From Scleroderma bovista (lineage: Eukaryota > Basidiomycota > Agaricomycetes > Boletales > Sclerodermataceae): DNA of 64,000 nucleotides. Position numbers and translations under genes: made by a program. Below are positions 45,171-57,321 of the stretch, piece after piece. Each line of letters begins with the position of its first letter. The first letter of the stretch is position 1. The notes beneath the pieces are model-generated. The model was not told where the DNA came from and ran no database searches. It was given only the letters and a program-made list of their open reading frames with translations. Location: assembly GCA_037178675.1 (NCBI GenBank), contig JAYMGJ010000671.1, positions 1-64,000 on the forward strand, given 5' to 3'.

Positions 45171-48100
45171 ATGTCTCGAGAATGAACCCAGCCATCCCGG
45201 CGTGGTAGAAGTGTCCGTCGTGGTGGCAGTCGTGGCCGTTGTGGCCAGGGTGCAACTGTGTTACCTGATCCCACAGCTGATCAAGACGAGGTCTTCAACC
45301 TTGATGACCTGTCTGATTCTGACAGCACTGCCACACCGCCCCTTCCGTTGCCCAATGACACTACCAATATGGGCACCGCTGGTTCTGACAACACTCTTGT
45401 CACTCCAAACTCCAACGTCACTGCCGATCTTCTCATGGGTACATCGACGTTGGGAAAGGTGCCCGATATTGATCATTTCTTTGACAAACGACCCAGTGGG
45501 TCTACGTGTAAAGTGTGCAAGTACGTCAATAACTAGTGGCTACTATTTAGAATAATGTACTGACTCACTTCCTAGTCATTACTACAAACCAAAAACTGGT
45601 AACTCCAGCCTTCGGCCACATATCAGTGCGTTCCACCTGGAGGAGTATATCCGGGAGGCTGAAAAGCATGGGTGGCTGTCGGGCGAGTTGTATGTCAGCC
45701 CAGTTCGTGAAGCTATAAAGAAAGGATACACGATCTCAGAAATCAAAACCCGCTTTGAAGCTGGGGAGGACCTCTATAACCTCAAGGATCGCAGGAACTC
45801 CAAGGACAACCGTCCTCATACCAGTGATCGTGACCACATTCCACCCTATTCCATGACAGACTTCCAACAGTATCTGGTGAATTTCATTGTTGCCGATGAC
45901 CAGGTAAGTGTACATATTGTCGCTGTGAGTCCTTGCTGATTTTTCATAGTCCCTTAATGTGGTCAAATGTCCAGAATTCCGAAACCTTCTCCTACTTCTA
46001 CGAGAGTCGCTTAAGGACTTAGATATTCCGCACCGGACTCATACGCATGACCTCATCATCAACCAATGGTACCAATCTTTTCTCGAGCTGCAGAAAAGCA
46101 TGAAGGTATGTGAAACTGCTACAAACTCACAAACGTCTCCTGACCCATTTGAAGGGGGCGCTTGGCAACATTTCCTTCACAACCGACATATGGTCAGACA
46201 GCAACCTCAAGTCGTACCTTGCCATGACCGGCCACTGGATAAGTGAAGATCCCACCACAAAGGTGCTACATCTCGAGTGCGCCCTCGTTGCCTTTCATCG
46301 GCTGAGGGATCGCCATACGGGCGAGTCGCTTGCAAATACAATTTTATATCTTCTTGACAGGATGAATGTCACGGATAAAGTACGCACTCTCTCTTCAGCA
46401 TCGTACCTAGATGTTTAACTGTATTACAAATAGACTGGTCACTTTACTATGGACAATGCCGAGAACAACACCAAGTGTGTCTGGAAGCTTGGTGACTTGT
46501 TGGCAGAGCGAGAGTTTGATATCGCATTCGATCCTGATCAACGTTGCATTATGTGCCATCCCCATTTGATCAACCTCTGTGCTAAACACGCCTGTGAAGG
46601 CTTTACGAAAGTCGACGTCTCCGAAATCGAGCGGACGATCACCACCCCCATAGTTCAGCAGCATGCAACTACCACCATGCCGGTGGATGAACATGTTAGC
46701 AAAGAGGCATACATACGGGCTATCCAGAGCAACCCACTCGACAAGGCCCGTGCTCTTGTCCGTGCAATCCGCGCGTCAGGTCTGTGGTGTGAGGCATTTC
46801 AGGAACGGATCAGGGTGGGGAATGCACAGGGCTGGCATAAATACCCTCCTGCGACACAGGTCCCACTTGTTGAACTTTTGCGTGAAGTTCTCACACGCTG
46901 GGACACCATTTTCTTTCTGCTCAACCGACTGAGAATATTATGCCCAGTACGTTATTCCTGTGTTGATTTTACACTTGCGTACTGATTACTTTGAACCAGG
47001 CTATAGACTACTTTGTCTCCACACCTGAGTGGTATGAAGACCTTGGTGACTTGAAACTTTCACCTGCGGAGTGGCTCGTTCTTTCCGACTTCGAAATCAT
47101 TTTAAAGGTATGTACTATGTATCACCGTCTTCATAATAAGCCACAACTGATCCTTTACCAGCACACGCACCTCATACAACAAACATTGTCATCTGAAAGT
47201 CAACCACGTCTTAGCCACACTACGCCAATCTTCGAACTCCTCATGTCCTCTTGGGAGAAAACTGCGAGTGAGATTCCCCACCTCAAGCCATGGATTGACC
47301 ATGCCCTCGGCTGGGTATATAAATACTACAAGCATATGGACAACAAGGATGCCTACGTGCTTGCTATGTGTAAGTTTCATACATAATTCTTCTTACTGCA
47401 TCATTTACTCTGAAGTAGTTGTTGATCCCAATGTTCGCCTCAAGTGGATCAAACGTTGTTGGGGCACTGACTACGTCAAACGTGCCGAGGATTTGATTTT
47501 GAGGACAGTAAGTCATTATATAATACATTGTGTCGTCTTATTGAATGCTGCTAGATGACAACATATCACGAGGCAAAGAAAATACATGATTCGGGTACCT
47601 CTGAAGTGCAGCCAGGATCGCACTCACTTGATAGACTTGTGGAGGATCTCGGCCTCAATTCACTCAGTCTCAACCCCATGTCCACTGAACAGGGCATACA
47701 GACAGTTGAGCAAGAATACCACAAATACATTAGCGCTGAGCAAGATAGATTTGAGTGCAATCCATTCAAATATTGGGAGGTACGTTTTATTTACTATCTG
47801 TATCAGCATGAATGACTTGATATTAATGGGCCTCTGAAGATCGAGCGCAATCTATTCCCAACAGTATTTCTTATGGCCATGGATTATCTGCCCATTCAAG
47901 CCTCATCGGTCCCATGCGAGCATGTCTTTTCATCCAGCGCCGAGACTGACACAAAGAAACGTAACCGTATCGGCCCTGTTCTCATGGAGGCCTTGCAAAT
48001 GCTGAAGTTCTCTTTGAAGAAATTGCGTCTCAACTTCACTGAAGGATGGCAGATGGACTACAATAGTATTCTTCATCAGGATGACCCTGATATTGTTGAT

Positions 48101-48196
48101 GTTGGACAGGGTCAAAATTTGAATATTACGACTATCAAATCTATTGTGGACAAGGAGGATACAACATACATGAGCCAGGTGGTAGTCTACAATTAA
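45171..48196 (+). CDS. hAT transposase, about ten exons
   Basis: The first exon (45171-45520) has a TGA as codon 5 (45183-45185); a downstream in-frame ATG near 45369 could serve instead. A BED-type zinc finger is formed across the first intron (CKVC ... LRPHISAFH). Further exons give HTHDLIINQWYQSFLELQKS, NISFTTDIWSD (first catalytic Asp region), GHFTMDNAENNTKC (second Asp region) and MCHPHLINLCAKH. The last exon holds the hAT dimerisation domain LPIQASSVPCEHVFSSSAET with KRNRIGPVLMEALQMLKFSL. Introns are about 45-60 bp with GT..AG. A TATA sequence lies near 45128. Apart from codon 5 I see no damage. Confidence 0.85.
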
Positions 48197-48319
48197 TTTC
48201 ATACTGTCATAGACTCGTAGTTACTTCAGCATTGTACTATGTAGGTTTTGTCTGCAAGTTGCAAATGAATGGTCGTTACCACATGTTCAATTGATCATGC
48301 ACCAACTCCAATCGCCCGC

Positions 48320-49668
48320 CATTCCCAGCATGGATCTTGATTCTTGACTATATTCTTCCATTTGCTGCTGTGCCAGAGGATGGCCGCAAGATCGACGGGC
48401 TCAACAACAAATCCAAGCTTGCTCACTGCATCATGCTTTTCAATTTGTTGCGCACACTCGCCGCTCAAGAGGCAAGATGGACTCTGAGAGCTTGACCAGA
48501 TACTTGGTTGGCAGCCTGGCACTGTCATTGGGTAAGTAAATGCTGTTGATCGCGATCCAAATCTGACTCAGGTGTTTTCCAGATCATTTGGACCCACAGC
48601 ACATGAGTGCTACCAATACAGTCGCCCAAGAACTCGAGACACACGGTGTTCACACATTCTCCACTCGCCTTTATCCTTGGTCTGACTCTGACACACCCAC
48701 TCTTCTTCAGCATCACCCAAGTGCTCCATCGTGCTATTACCTGCGACAATGCAGTTGATTTCAAGGTTATCAATGGTACTGAGGGCAAGCATGTCCTTCA
48801 GTCGGTCAACCGTCAACGTTGTCCCGCGTGCAAACTTCAAGTTCGATTTCCCCGCACTTGAATCCACCTCCACGCTCGAGCAACTAAGCAAAATGAGAGG
48901 TATTTACAGAAAGTTGTCGTCATCACCAGTTTCGCTGAAGCTGGGTAGTTCGTGCACACGATGGGACCCTCAAGGACGGTACTCTGCACATTGGCTGGGT
49001 GGATCCCAAGACTGGTGAGCCCATGGATGTTAGAAGTTGTTATGAGAAGGACATCCTTACTCGTCACGGTGCTGGTGTTCATTTGATTGGTGAGTACATC
49101 TTTGAACCGAGCCAGATTACCACTAAGCAATTGCATAGAACCTGAACTATTGTGTCTTCCCGATGATATCATCGCACAGACAGATCGCACCTTGCTATGC
49201 GCCCTTGTCTGCATCGCCGAGGCCCTCAATATGTTCGGCATTACCAATCCTTCCAAGTTGTACAAGCATATACATCCATGATCCCTTGGAAGCCAGCACC
49301 TGTATTGGTAGTGGTATTGGAGGTACGTTGGGAATGGTGTTCAAGGATCGTCGTCACGACTCACGAGGACGTACAGAATGATATCCTTCAGGAAACGTAA
49401 GTCGCTTGGTGATTGGATGGGCGGTTTTCTGAGCGTAACCTTCAGCCTTCAGGTTCATCAACAGCACAGGATGGATCAATCTTTCGCTTCTGTCTTCTAG
49501 TGGTCCTGTCAAGATTCCCAATGGTGCCTGGTGAGTACTGTGTTCCCATTGCTATTCCATATACTCAAGACTGAACATCTCTGCAACTGCCTTGCAGTCC
49601 TTTAAGATCACAGGAGGCTTTGACGATATCAGTGACCATGAATTCACCATGGGCAGTGTGTACTAGTA
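48320..49668 (+). pseudogene. FAS2: Internally deleted fatty acid synthase alpha (KR-KS region) cargo
   Basis: Successive pieces match fungal FAS alpha in order: [20 protein letters not shown] (48353-48415), SATNTVAQELETHGVHTFST, FFSITQV, CDNAVDFKVINGTEGKHVLQ, NVVPRANFKFDFPALES (48810-48870), GWVDPKTGEP-like and YEKDILTRH-like sequence in shifted frames (48990-49075), EALNMFGITNPSKLYKHIHP, SGIGGTLGMVFKDRRHD, LSSSGPVKIPNGA and GGFDDIS (49618). The family continues between some of these where here there is none, so parts are deleted. Frames change several times and stops occur. The intact enzyme makes long-chain fatty acids in the cytosol; this copy cannot. Confidence 0.85.
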
Positions 49669-49935
49669 TGGGTCGCAACCCACAACTCACGAGCCGACTG
49701 AGATGTCTCGTCCAGCTACTACTACGTGTGCAGGGGTACATGTGCAGGGGGTACATGGCAGTGTACACCGAAACTTATTACTGGGCACATAGTCCATGGA
49801 ATCACAAGGGACTGGTAGATCTCTACCTCGTATCTACAAATCCACTGCAATGTAGACATTGTGACTAGTCATGTCTGGAATCTGTGACTCTGTGACTGTT
49901 GACTTTGGACTCCTTCACTTGCGGTTCCCATCCTC

Positions 49936-50019
49936 GTTCCCCAGCTCTACCTGTCGTCCACTCGTTCCCCAGCTCTACCTGTCGTCCACTCGTTCCCCAG
50001 CTCTACCTGTCGTCCACTC
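49936..50019 (+). repeat. 28-bp tandem repeat, three copies
   Basis: The unit is GTTCCCCAGCTCTACCTGTC then GTCCACTC. It starts at 49936, 49964 and 49992 and lies 20 bp upstream of the kinase ATG, so it may be in the promoter or leader. Confidence 0.85.
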
Positions 50020-50038
50020 ATTCCACCGAACGACTTTC

Positions 50039-51179
50039 ATGAAATTACCGTTGGATGCCATTCGCATTGCTGGGTGTTACAAGATTGAGGACTATGTTGG
50101 AGGAGGCTCATACAGTAAGAAATTTTAAGTTCAAGTAGGGTTGAAGCACTGATGTTCGTCTCAGGTGATGTGTACAGTGGCCAGCAAACAAACAGCCAGA
50201 TAAATGTTGAAGTTGTTATCAAGATTGCAAAGAGCAGTAGGGATGCTGCTGCTCTAATCAAAGAACATCAGATTCTCGAAAATCTTCACGACGTTTGTGG
50301 GATCCCAAAAGCCCTCTGGCTAGGACACGAGGGCGAACTTCATGTCATGGTACTTGAGCATTTAGGACCTTCACTTGCAGCTCATTTTCAGGCATGTGAA
50401 CAAAGGTTTTCTCTCAACACTGTGACACTCATCGCGACACAACTGGTGAGTTAAGAATTAGAAACATGGATATCCGCAAGTACTAATCTACCATGGTCAA
50501 GCTTTCATATCTGCAAAATGTCCATTCCCGCAACTATATTCATCGCAACATAAAACCTGCCAACATCCTGACTGGCACACAAGATTCCCCGAACATGGTT
50601 TACCTAGCTGACTTCGGTATCGCCAAACAATACCATCACCCTAACACGCACATACATATACCCTTCTGCGATGGTATTCCCCTCACTGGCACCCTTGCAT
50701 TTGCATCTATTAACAGTCACATGGGTGCTGAGTTGAGTCGACGTGATGACGTCGAGTCGCTTGCGTATGTCCTGATTTATTTCCTTCGGGGTTCTCTTCC
50801 ATGGTTGGGCGCTGGCGATGTAGACAGAGTCCTTCAACTTAAGCAGGGGACTCACGCAGATCGCCTATGTTCTGGGTTGCCGGGTGCCTTCAAACTTATT
50901 CTCGAACATTCCTGTGCACTTGCATTCACTCAGAGGCCAGACTACAATCTGCTCCAATCCTACATCTATGATATTCGTGCAACGCTACCAGATCCTAATG
51001 ATACTCTTTTCGATTGGCACCACAGCCATCTCATTCCATCTTCCCCCGCTGCTGCCCCAGTCACCTCAAATGGATGTGTCCGATCTCACAAGCAAACTAT
51101 ACCTGCAACAGTCGGTTCTGTGCCAACTAGTACAAGAGTGTACATATTCCCAGTCTCCTTTAAGTTTGACTCAATTTAA
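50039..51179 (+). CDS. Casein kinase 1-like gene carried by the hAT element
   Basis: Exons are 50039-50114, 50165-50445 and 50502-51179, giving about 345 residues. The glycine loop is VGGGSYSDVYSG, the lysine motif VVIKIAK, the catalytic loop YIHRNIKPANIL, the metal-binding loop LADFGIAKQY, and SRRDDVESLAYVLIYFLRGS is the CK1 signature. The catalytic loop has HRN in place of HRD (AAC at 50547-50549), a G to A change at CpG on the coding strand, which would be expected to abolish or lower activity. No stops or frameshifts. CK1 enzymes phosphorylate Ser/Thr; why a transposon carries one is unknown. Confidence 0.85.
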
Positions 51180-51567
51180 TACTGAATATTATATACCTAG
51201 ACTAAGACCCCGGATTTTGAAATCACCAAAGCCAACGTGCTCCCTTTCATTCAAAAAGCATTGTATCTGACTGTTTGTAGTATTGTACCAGTACTACAGT
51301 CTACAGTACTCAGCCTGTTTTCGAATGTATCATGTATGTTGTACCATGTAACGCAGTCAAGCTGGTTAAGACTGGTCTTAACCGGTTCCTAACCAAATAA
51401 ATATTTGTTTGGTTGTCAGTGGTCAATAACTATAAACAACAGTTTGGTTTGGTTACTGAATTACAGGTAATGGTTTGATCTGGACCAATTCGACTTGATT
51501 ATATAATAGCTGCCAAATCTGGCAACTGGTTTCGGTTTAACCGGACCGCGGCAACACTACTAGACAC

Positions 51568-51790
51568 TTTTTCATTCACAGTAACACACTCTGGCAATGT
51601 GACAGGTCTGGAAGACATCAAAAGGTCCTATTCGGTGAAGACCACATCCACATCCTGCAAGAGACTCATGACAAGCTTGGACACCACGGATTCTATCCTA
51701 CTTGACATACAGTCGCAGATTGTTTCTGGTGGCCATCCCTTGACAAAGATGTCACCTGGTACATCACATCACAGGGACTGTCGATCCATG
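51568..51790 (+). pseudogene. Gypsy integrase zinc-domain fragment (continuation of 42382-43707)
   Basis: FFIHSNTLWQCDRSGRHQKV, ETHDKLGHHGFYPT, then TGA (51703-51705) and FWWPSLDKDVTWYI. The His-His region and the FWWP motif are typical of gypsy integrases. It joins the upstream half in frame across the hAT element once one copy of the 8-bp duplication is removed. Confidence 0.85.
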
Positions 51791-51799
51791 ATAAGCTAT

Positions 51800-53643
51800 G
51801 ATTACAAAAAAAATAACTTGATCATATATATCATATATTCAGCCTCATGACATACTGATATATGATCTTGTCATTAAGTTACCAACAGCTATCTAATTCA
51901 GCATGACTGACATAATGCAACTCATGAAAAAATAATTAATTGACATTATTCTTGAAAAAAGTGTGTTGGGGGGTTGCTACAGTGGACCTAAAGGACAGAA
52001 GCTGTGGTAGGAAGTTGGTAACCCTGTAGTAACCTCAGTAGATGTTCAAGCTACTGTATTAGAGTAGTACCTGTAGTAACTACTACAAGTGAGTATGTGT
52101 AGAAATGAGTGTGTAGGACTACTTACCCTCAGTAGATGTTCAAGCTACTGAGGGACTAATAGGAAATACTACTGTGTATGTGCGCTCTGAGGGCTTATGT
52201 AAGCGTCACGTGGTCACGCACCTCAGTACCTAGTAACATGTGCTGGTTAATTTACAACATGCTCCCTTAAACAGTAAGTGTTAATAGGGACAGTAGAAAT
52301 ATGAATGAATGAAATCAAAGAAGTGTTAAATATCAAATGAATGAGTACTTAATGATTCCAAATGAGTGTAGTCCATTGCTCAAGGGTCCGAGGCTTTTTA
52401 GTTGCAAAGGTTCACCTTAGGCACCAGTTCTCGGTGGCAATAGAGGTCTCTCAGATGGGGTTTTTATGTCGTGAGAAACCCATCTGAGAGACCAACCATC
52501 TGCACCGGGATTTGCCGCTCCTATTCGGCTAGTCCTGAATAGTGTTCATTTTGTCGGCTTCACGCCGGCATAGCCTCTATGACCACTCTAGACCCTCTGC
52601 CGAGGCTCATCTGAGCCTCCTTGGCTTCTTGATTTTTATTAATAGTTGTTCACCGCTCTAGGTAAGATTACATAAGTGCTAAAAGCACTACTACTCCCAA
52701 AACACGACTGCATTTGGTCAATACCAGAACTGCAATATTCCCACCCTCCTTGTGAGCCTCCTCTGCCTTCCTGTGCCCCATCCCTGGTCCCCATGTACTG
52801 TACATAGTATCAGATATGTTATATAAGTATATAGGTCCATAAATGGAGCCTCAAATGAGTGTGCCAGAGGCTCTGGATGGTTGGAGAAATAGTTAGGGGT
52901 AAAAGTAAAAAAAGCTTCGCATTTTTGATACATTGGACATATACACTTCTGAATTACATCCCCTTCAAGGGGCCATATGTACCTACAACATATACCAAGC
53001 GCGTTTGATGGGGTGGAGCCTCTGAAGTGCTGTGTCACATTCTCCTCCTCCTGGTATAACACCCTGGGAGGCTCTTACTGCAAGTGTTGGTACTTTTGGG
53101 ATGGTTTGTAACTGTATTAGTTTACTATTACCACTTGTCTATCACATAAACTGGGATACAGAGCGCTCTAAAGGTGAGCAGGAGGGCAAACACTACTTTT
53201 ATGAAAATAGGGGCTTTATCAGTCCCCAGTGCAACCATCCATATTCTGACTATCTAGGAGGCTCTGTAATACTATATAGTAGTTGCCATATCATCACCAA
53301 GTTAATAGCTTGATGTGGAAGCGCAGGAGAAGTGAAATGATATGATGGACGGCATGGGAAAATGTCTGAAAAAATGTGGAGACTTTGAAAACATATCAAA
53401 AATGTGACATAACACACCACACACAGCATTTGGTGCTCTACTGGTGGTGGTACTGAGGATCTGACCTATGATAGCATCTTACCATACAGGATATTGCATT
53501 AGTTAGCCTGACAGAACCTCTGGACTCCAAACTTAGTGTACAGATTGTGCAACCTGCAGCACTGAAATGTAGCCATTGCACAAGGTGCTCTCTTGTGCCA
53601 AAATTTCGCTTTCTGAAGAGATTACGGTTTATACAAATACCGT
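51800..53643. other. Anonymous AT-rich sequence with one hairpin
   Basis: I see no coding frame with recognisable motifs. It contains ATATATCATATAT near 51820, short TAGTAACTACTAC motifs near 52070, and a strong hairpin at 52445-52493. The frames at 52718-53062 and 53032-53313 are not convincing. Confidence 0.4.
52445..52493. other. Perfect-stem hairpin
   Basis: GGTCTCTCAGATGGGGTTT pairs with AAACCCATCTGAGAGACC (18 bp, one bulged G) around a 12-base loop TTATGTCGTGAG. Neighbouring CCGAGGCTCATCTGAGCCTC (52599-52618) is also self-complementary in part. It could be part of a small non-autonomous element or a structured RNA. Confidence 0.5.
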
Positions 53644-54764
53644 TGTCACACACCAAACATGTTTGGTACTGTGGACATGGAGAAAGTTAGCCGATGAAAC
53701 TAATGCGAACAACGCACACCCAAGATCTGTTGAAAGATTGTCCCGACTTGAGGGATACAGACAGCCCTCACTATCCATATCACACAAAGTCAAGACTATC
53801 CTTATGCGAAGAATGAACACAAGCTCGTTGTAGCCATCTATTGCATGAGAATGACTATCCTGATGCGAGAGATGAATGCCAACGTGGACAGTCATCTATC
53901 GCACAAGAACTGCCAGGAAGCAGAAGAATCCAAGGATTGATGATCATTTCAGTATGAGAGAGGAATGCAACCTACTGCAGTCCAACTCCCATACCAGAAC
54001 AACCAAAGAAGCAGAAGAAACAATAGAGAAACGAAGGAGAAAAGGAAGAATCATTTTTAGCACCCAAATGTCAAATTTAGGCGCCCAGTGCCAGCATTCC
54101 GATATTTTGAATAGCTCCACCATTTTTGAAGCTATCAATCATGTGACTATACCATCATGGAGCCTAGACCATGGTCTATCTGCCTGTCAAGTTCCGACGT
54201 AAATCCGTTCATTTCCCATGGAGATATTCCACCCACAATCCAGACACCCACTTCATCACTCACTATGGAGTCCACATTTTCTCTGGAACGTTTCTCCACT
54301 ATTGCAGCAGACCTCAACTATGTCCTGCTCTTGGACAGCCTCTCCCTGAGCTCCTGTGTACTGTCTGGTACATATCTTCCCAGCCTGCTCCCTCAGTCCC
54401 TCTCATTCTCAGTCAGCATGTTCTCCTCATCAGTCCTGCGTCGTGCACATACTTTGGTTGTCTCAAGTCTATCGTTAGACTTGAAAATTCATACCTGGTC
54501 ATCTCTGTGTCTCCTGAGTCCTCTGCATATGGTCCTTTTATCCCAGAGTCTTGTCACATCCATCTCCCTCTATCATTCATCTTGCTTCCCTGGACACGTC
54601 GAATCTGCTATTCACGTTTCACTTCCCTGCTATCCTGCAACAAACACGAATGAAACAGTGCTCTAGAACCCTTCTTAGGAGCCCTGTACAGAACCTTCCC
54701 CTTACTGCTCAAGGGAAGACTGCACTTTGGGAGCACCAAATTTCGCGTTTTTGCTCTACAGAAG
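53644..54764 (+). repeat. Truncated LTR (copy E) with frameshifted ORF
   Basis: It follows copies A-C from TGTCACACACC to GCTCTACAGAAG, about 1.12 kb, and then stops. The left flank is CCGT. It carries the conserved LTR ORF from 54265, but a one-base deletion near 54335 shifts the frame; both frames stay open to 54653. It abuts the 3' part of the FunK1 gene. Confidence 0.85.
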
Positions 54765-57321
54765 GTAGCTGTGCTTCCAAGGGAGTTGTAGGGATATCGT
54801 TGCTCAAGTTGTCTTGGTCTGCTTGATCTGCTGCCCTTGCTGCCTGTAAAATGGCCTGCATCTTCTCAAGCATCACCTTGTAGGTGATCGGACAGGTATT
54901 AATGACCTCGAAGTTGAACACAGCAGGGCCCCCGATGGGATCATCAACGATCATGTTGTCAAATATTGCGTGGAAAAGGTCTGTGATTGCTGTGATGAGT
55001 GGCTGAAAATAGGGAGTAAAGTATGAAGTGATGTTCCTTTTGAAAGACGGTAGACTGCTAGCAAAAGCACTGGCTTTGAAGTCAGCAGCAGCACAGTAGC
55101 TACCAGGCATCCACCAAGACTTGAGTGTAGATCCTTCCAGATCTTCCATGGAACGATGCTGTCCTGGACCCTCAAACAACACACAAATGACAACAAGGAC
55201 ATAGAAAAAGGATTCAAGGTCATGGTGAACTTGATGAAAACAGCATGGTGGAGGGGTCAAAGCCTGACTGGACCACTGTCCATCGTACATGAGGTGCAGA
55301 GCCATAAAAGTCATGGAACCCTGCAAGAAATCAACTGTCAGTAGAGGTTTACAAGCTGGTTTACGACTTGCCATGCAGTGGAGAGTTTCATCTTCCTCCA
55401 TGCCTCTTTGAAAGGGCTTCGTATTGGGCCATGGCGTAGGAGGTTTGGGTTCTGAAACTTTTCGCAGCCTTTCTTCATCCACACGAGCGAAACCCCAGTC
55501 ATTAAGAAGGCCTGCACTTCGCAACCTGGATACTAAATGAGTCACGATGATGAGCATATTGGTGATTGTAACATCTCGATGCAGCACCCCACGATCGAAG
55601 GCTGTCTGATGCACTGCAATGATTTAGCTCACCGTGTTCTTAAAGTAAAGAATATTACTTACCTATGATGCAGTCAATGATGGCCTGGATCAGCTCTTCA
55701 TGATTGGTGAAGTAATAAATGGGGCGTGCCACTGGTTGTGATGGATCTGCATTTCGAGGGGGGCTGGTGCGAAGCCGAAGATGAACTTGTTTGTCGTATC
55801 ATCTGTCCTCCAGGAGGGTCTTGGCTCTGTCAAATCCAACAGCTACAGCCCGATGTCCTGATGTGGAGGAACTTGCAATATCTCCAACAATGCATTCTTC
55901 CTCAAATATTGGGATGCTGTCTGTCATATCCATACTTTTCCCAGTCGCAACTCCGGTCTAACCCTGGCCCGCCTGACCACTCCTTAGGCATAGACGCAAC
56001 TCCAAATCTAGTCTGGCCATCTCCAGCCCCATAGCTGCACTCCAGCTCAACTCCAGTCACTACGTCCATCTCCACCTCAGGACTAACCCCTGTCTTCCTC
56101 TAGACAGATCCATGGTCTAACTCCTCCATGTCGGACCTGTACCTACCATTAGTCGCTACTCCAGTTTCAGTCCGGCCACTCCCTTTGTCTGGTCTGCGAC
56201 CTAGCCCAACTCCAGCTGGTACATCCAACTCCGGCTCAGGTCTGCTCCTGTTCCGCTCCACTCCCTCTGATAGGTCAACCAATGGCCTTGGACATTTCCA
56301 TGTCCAACTCCGGACCTTCCTCCGGCTACTCCGCCCTTCCTCCACCTGTGCACTCCCTCCGCTCTTGCACTTCCTCCGGTCCTGGACATCGCTCTGGACT
56401 TAACATTAGTTAAGTCCACCTCTGACCCTTACCTGTCCTCTTCCGACCTAGTTCCCTTGTCCCTGCTTTTCCTCCGTCATCCCTGTAACTCTAGTTCCCC
56501 GTGTCTGCTTCTGCTCTGGTTTATTTTCCTGTCTGCTTCTGCTCCATCCCTTGTCCCGACTAAGGTGTTTACTTGTCACCGTATGTACTCACCCTAGTTC
56601 TCATTACTATATAAACTACCGTACTCCGGCCTAGTAGATCCTTAGATCAAATCTCGACTAAGATACTCCCCACTCTGTACTACCCACCATGCTCTCCTAA
56701 TCCCATCTTGTTCTCCTGAACTCCAGCCAACTCCGGCCTCCGTCCTATCTCGTCCCCTTGGTCCTATGTCTGATCCTAGCAAGTCTCCTACTTGCACGAG
56801 GGCAAAAGCCACCTCTTTCCCAGACTCGACGCTAGACCTCTCAGGACTTATCCCACCTCTGGGATGTCCTTCACTCCGGACGAGCTGCGCTCAACTCTGG
56901 ACCACTTTCCCGCAGTCCGGACTTACTCCGCAAAAACTCGGACTTACTCCCTGTGCTTCTCTAGTGCCCGGACTTTGTTCGTTTGACCCGGACTTGACTC
57001 TCCACACTAACTAGCACCTACTAGTGCCTGGACTTACCTCCTCATTAGTTCCCTGCACCTCTGGACCTCCTAGTAAGATCGCTGAGGAGAACCGGTCTTG
57101 ACACTGTCGATGTCATCACCGAGCAGCTGTAAAATCTCACCCTCAGTGTAGGCGCGGTGAGGGTCATGCCAAGTATCCTTAGCTATGAAATATCTTCTAC
57201 CCCAGCTGATGAGCCAAAGGGTAGATCCGCGGCCCAATCCTGATTCCGAGATGTAAAGCACATTTTCGATGTTAAAAGTTTCAGCTCCAGGATTCGCGTT
57301 CAAAGGTGCTTGCATGGACAT
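54765..57321 (-). pseudogene. FunK1-type fungal protein kinase gene, split by a solo LTR
   Basis: The N-lobe part (57109-57321) contains LISWGRRYFIAKDTWHDPHR and EGEILQLL. Past the LTR, the frame goes on as IPIFEEECIVGDIASS (55916 going down) with a TGA at 55799-55801, then ARPIYYFTNHEELIQAII. An intron at 55614-55662 follows, then GVLHRDVTITNML (catalytic loop), LLNDWGFARVDEE (metal-binding loop with DW) and FMALHLM, HHDLESFFYVLVVICV. These are hallmarks of the fungal FunK1 family. The 3' end runs into a truncated LTR at 54764. It is divergent from the gene at 57432. Upstream exons may be missing. Confidence 0.85.
55922..57103 (-). mobile_element. Solo LTR in the FunK1 gene (1,182 bp)
   Basis: Plus-strand ends are TGTCATATCCATAC ... 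GAACCGGTCTTGACA. It has a perfect 5-bp target duplication CTGTC (55917-55921 and 57104-57108). It is the same family as 22783-24013, in inverse orientation. Removing it and one CTGTC rejoins the kinase frame exactly. Confidence 0.93.

Larger units (their letters stand above)
43716..51559 (+). mobile_element. hAT transposon with gene cargo (7,844 bp)
   Basis: The terminal inverted repeats start TAGTGTTGCCGC on both ends, then diverge (AGTTCCGGTCAAA against GGTCCGGTTAAA). A perfect 8-bp target duplication CTAGACAC lies at 43708-43715 and 51560-51567, which is diagnostic of hAT. Subterminal AACCGGT motifs are repeated near both ends. It carries an almost intact hAT transposase (45171-48196), internally deleted fatty acid synthase alpha sequence (48320-49668) and a casein-kinase-1-like gene (50039-51179). 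It splits a gypsy pol fragment, and removing it restores that reading frame. Confidence 0.93.
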
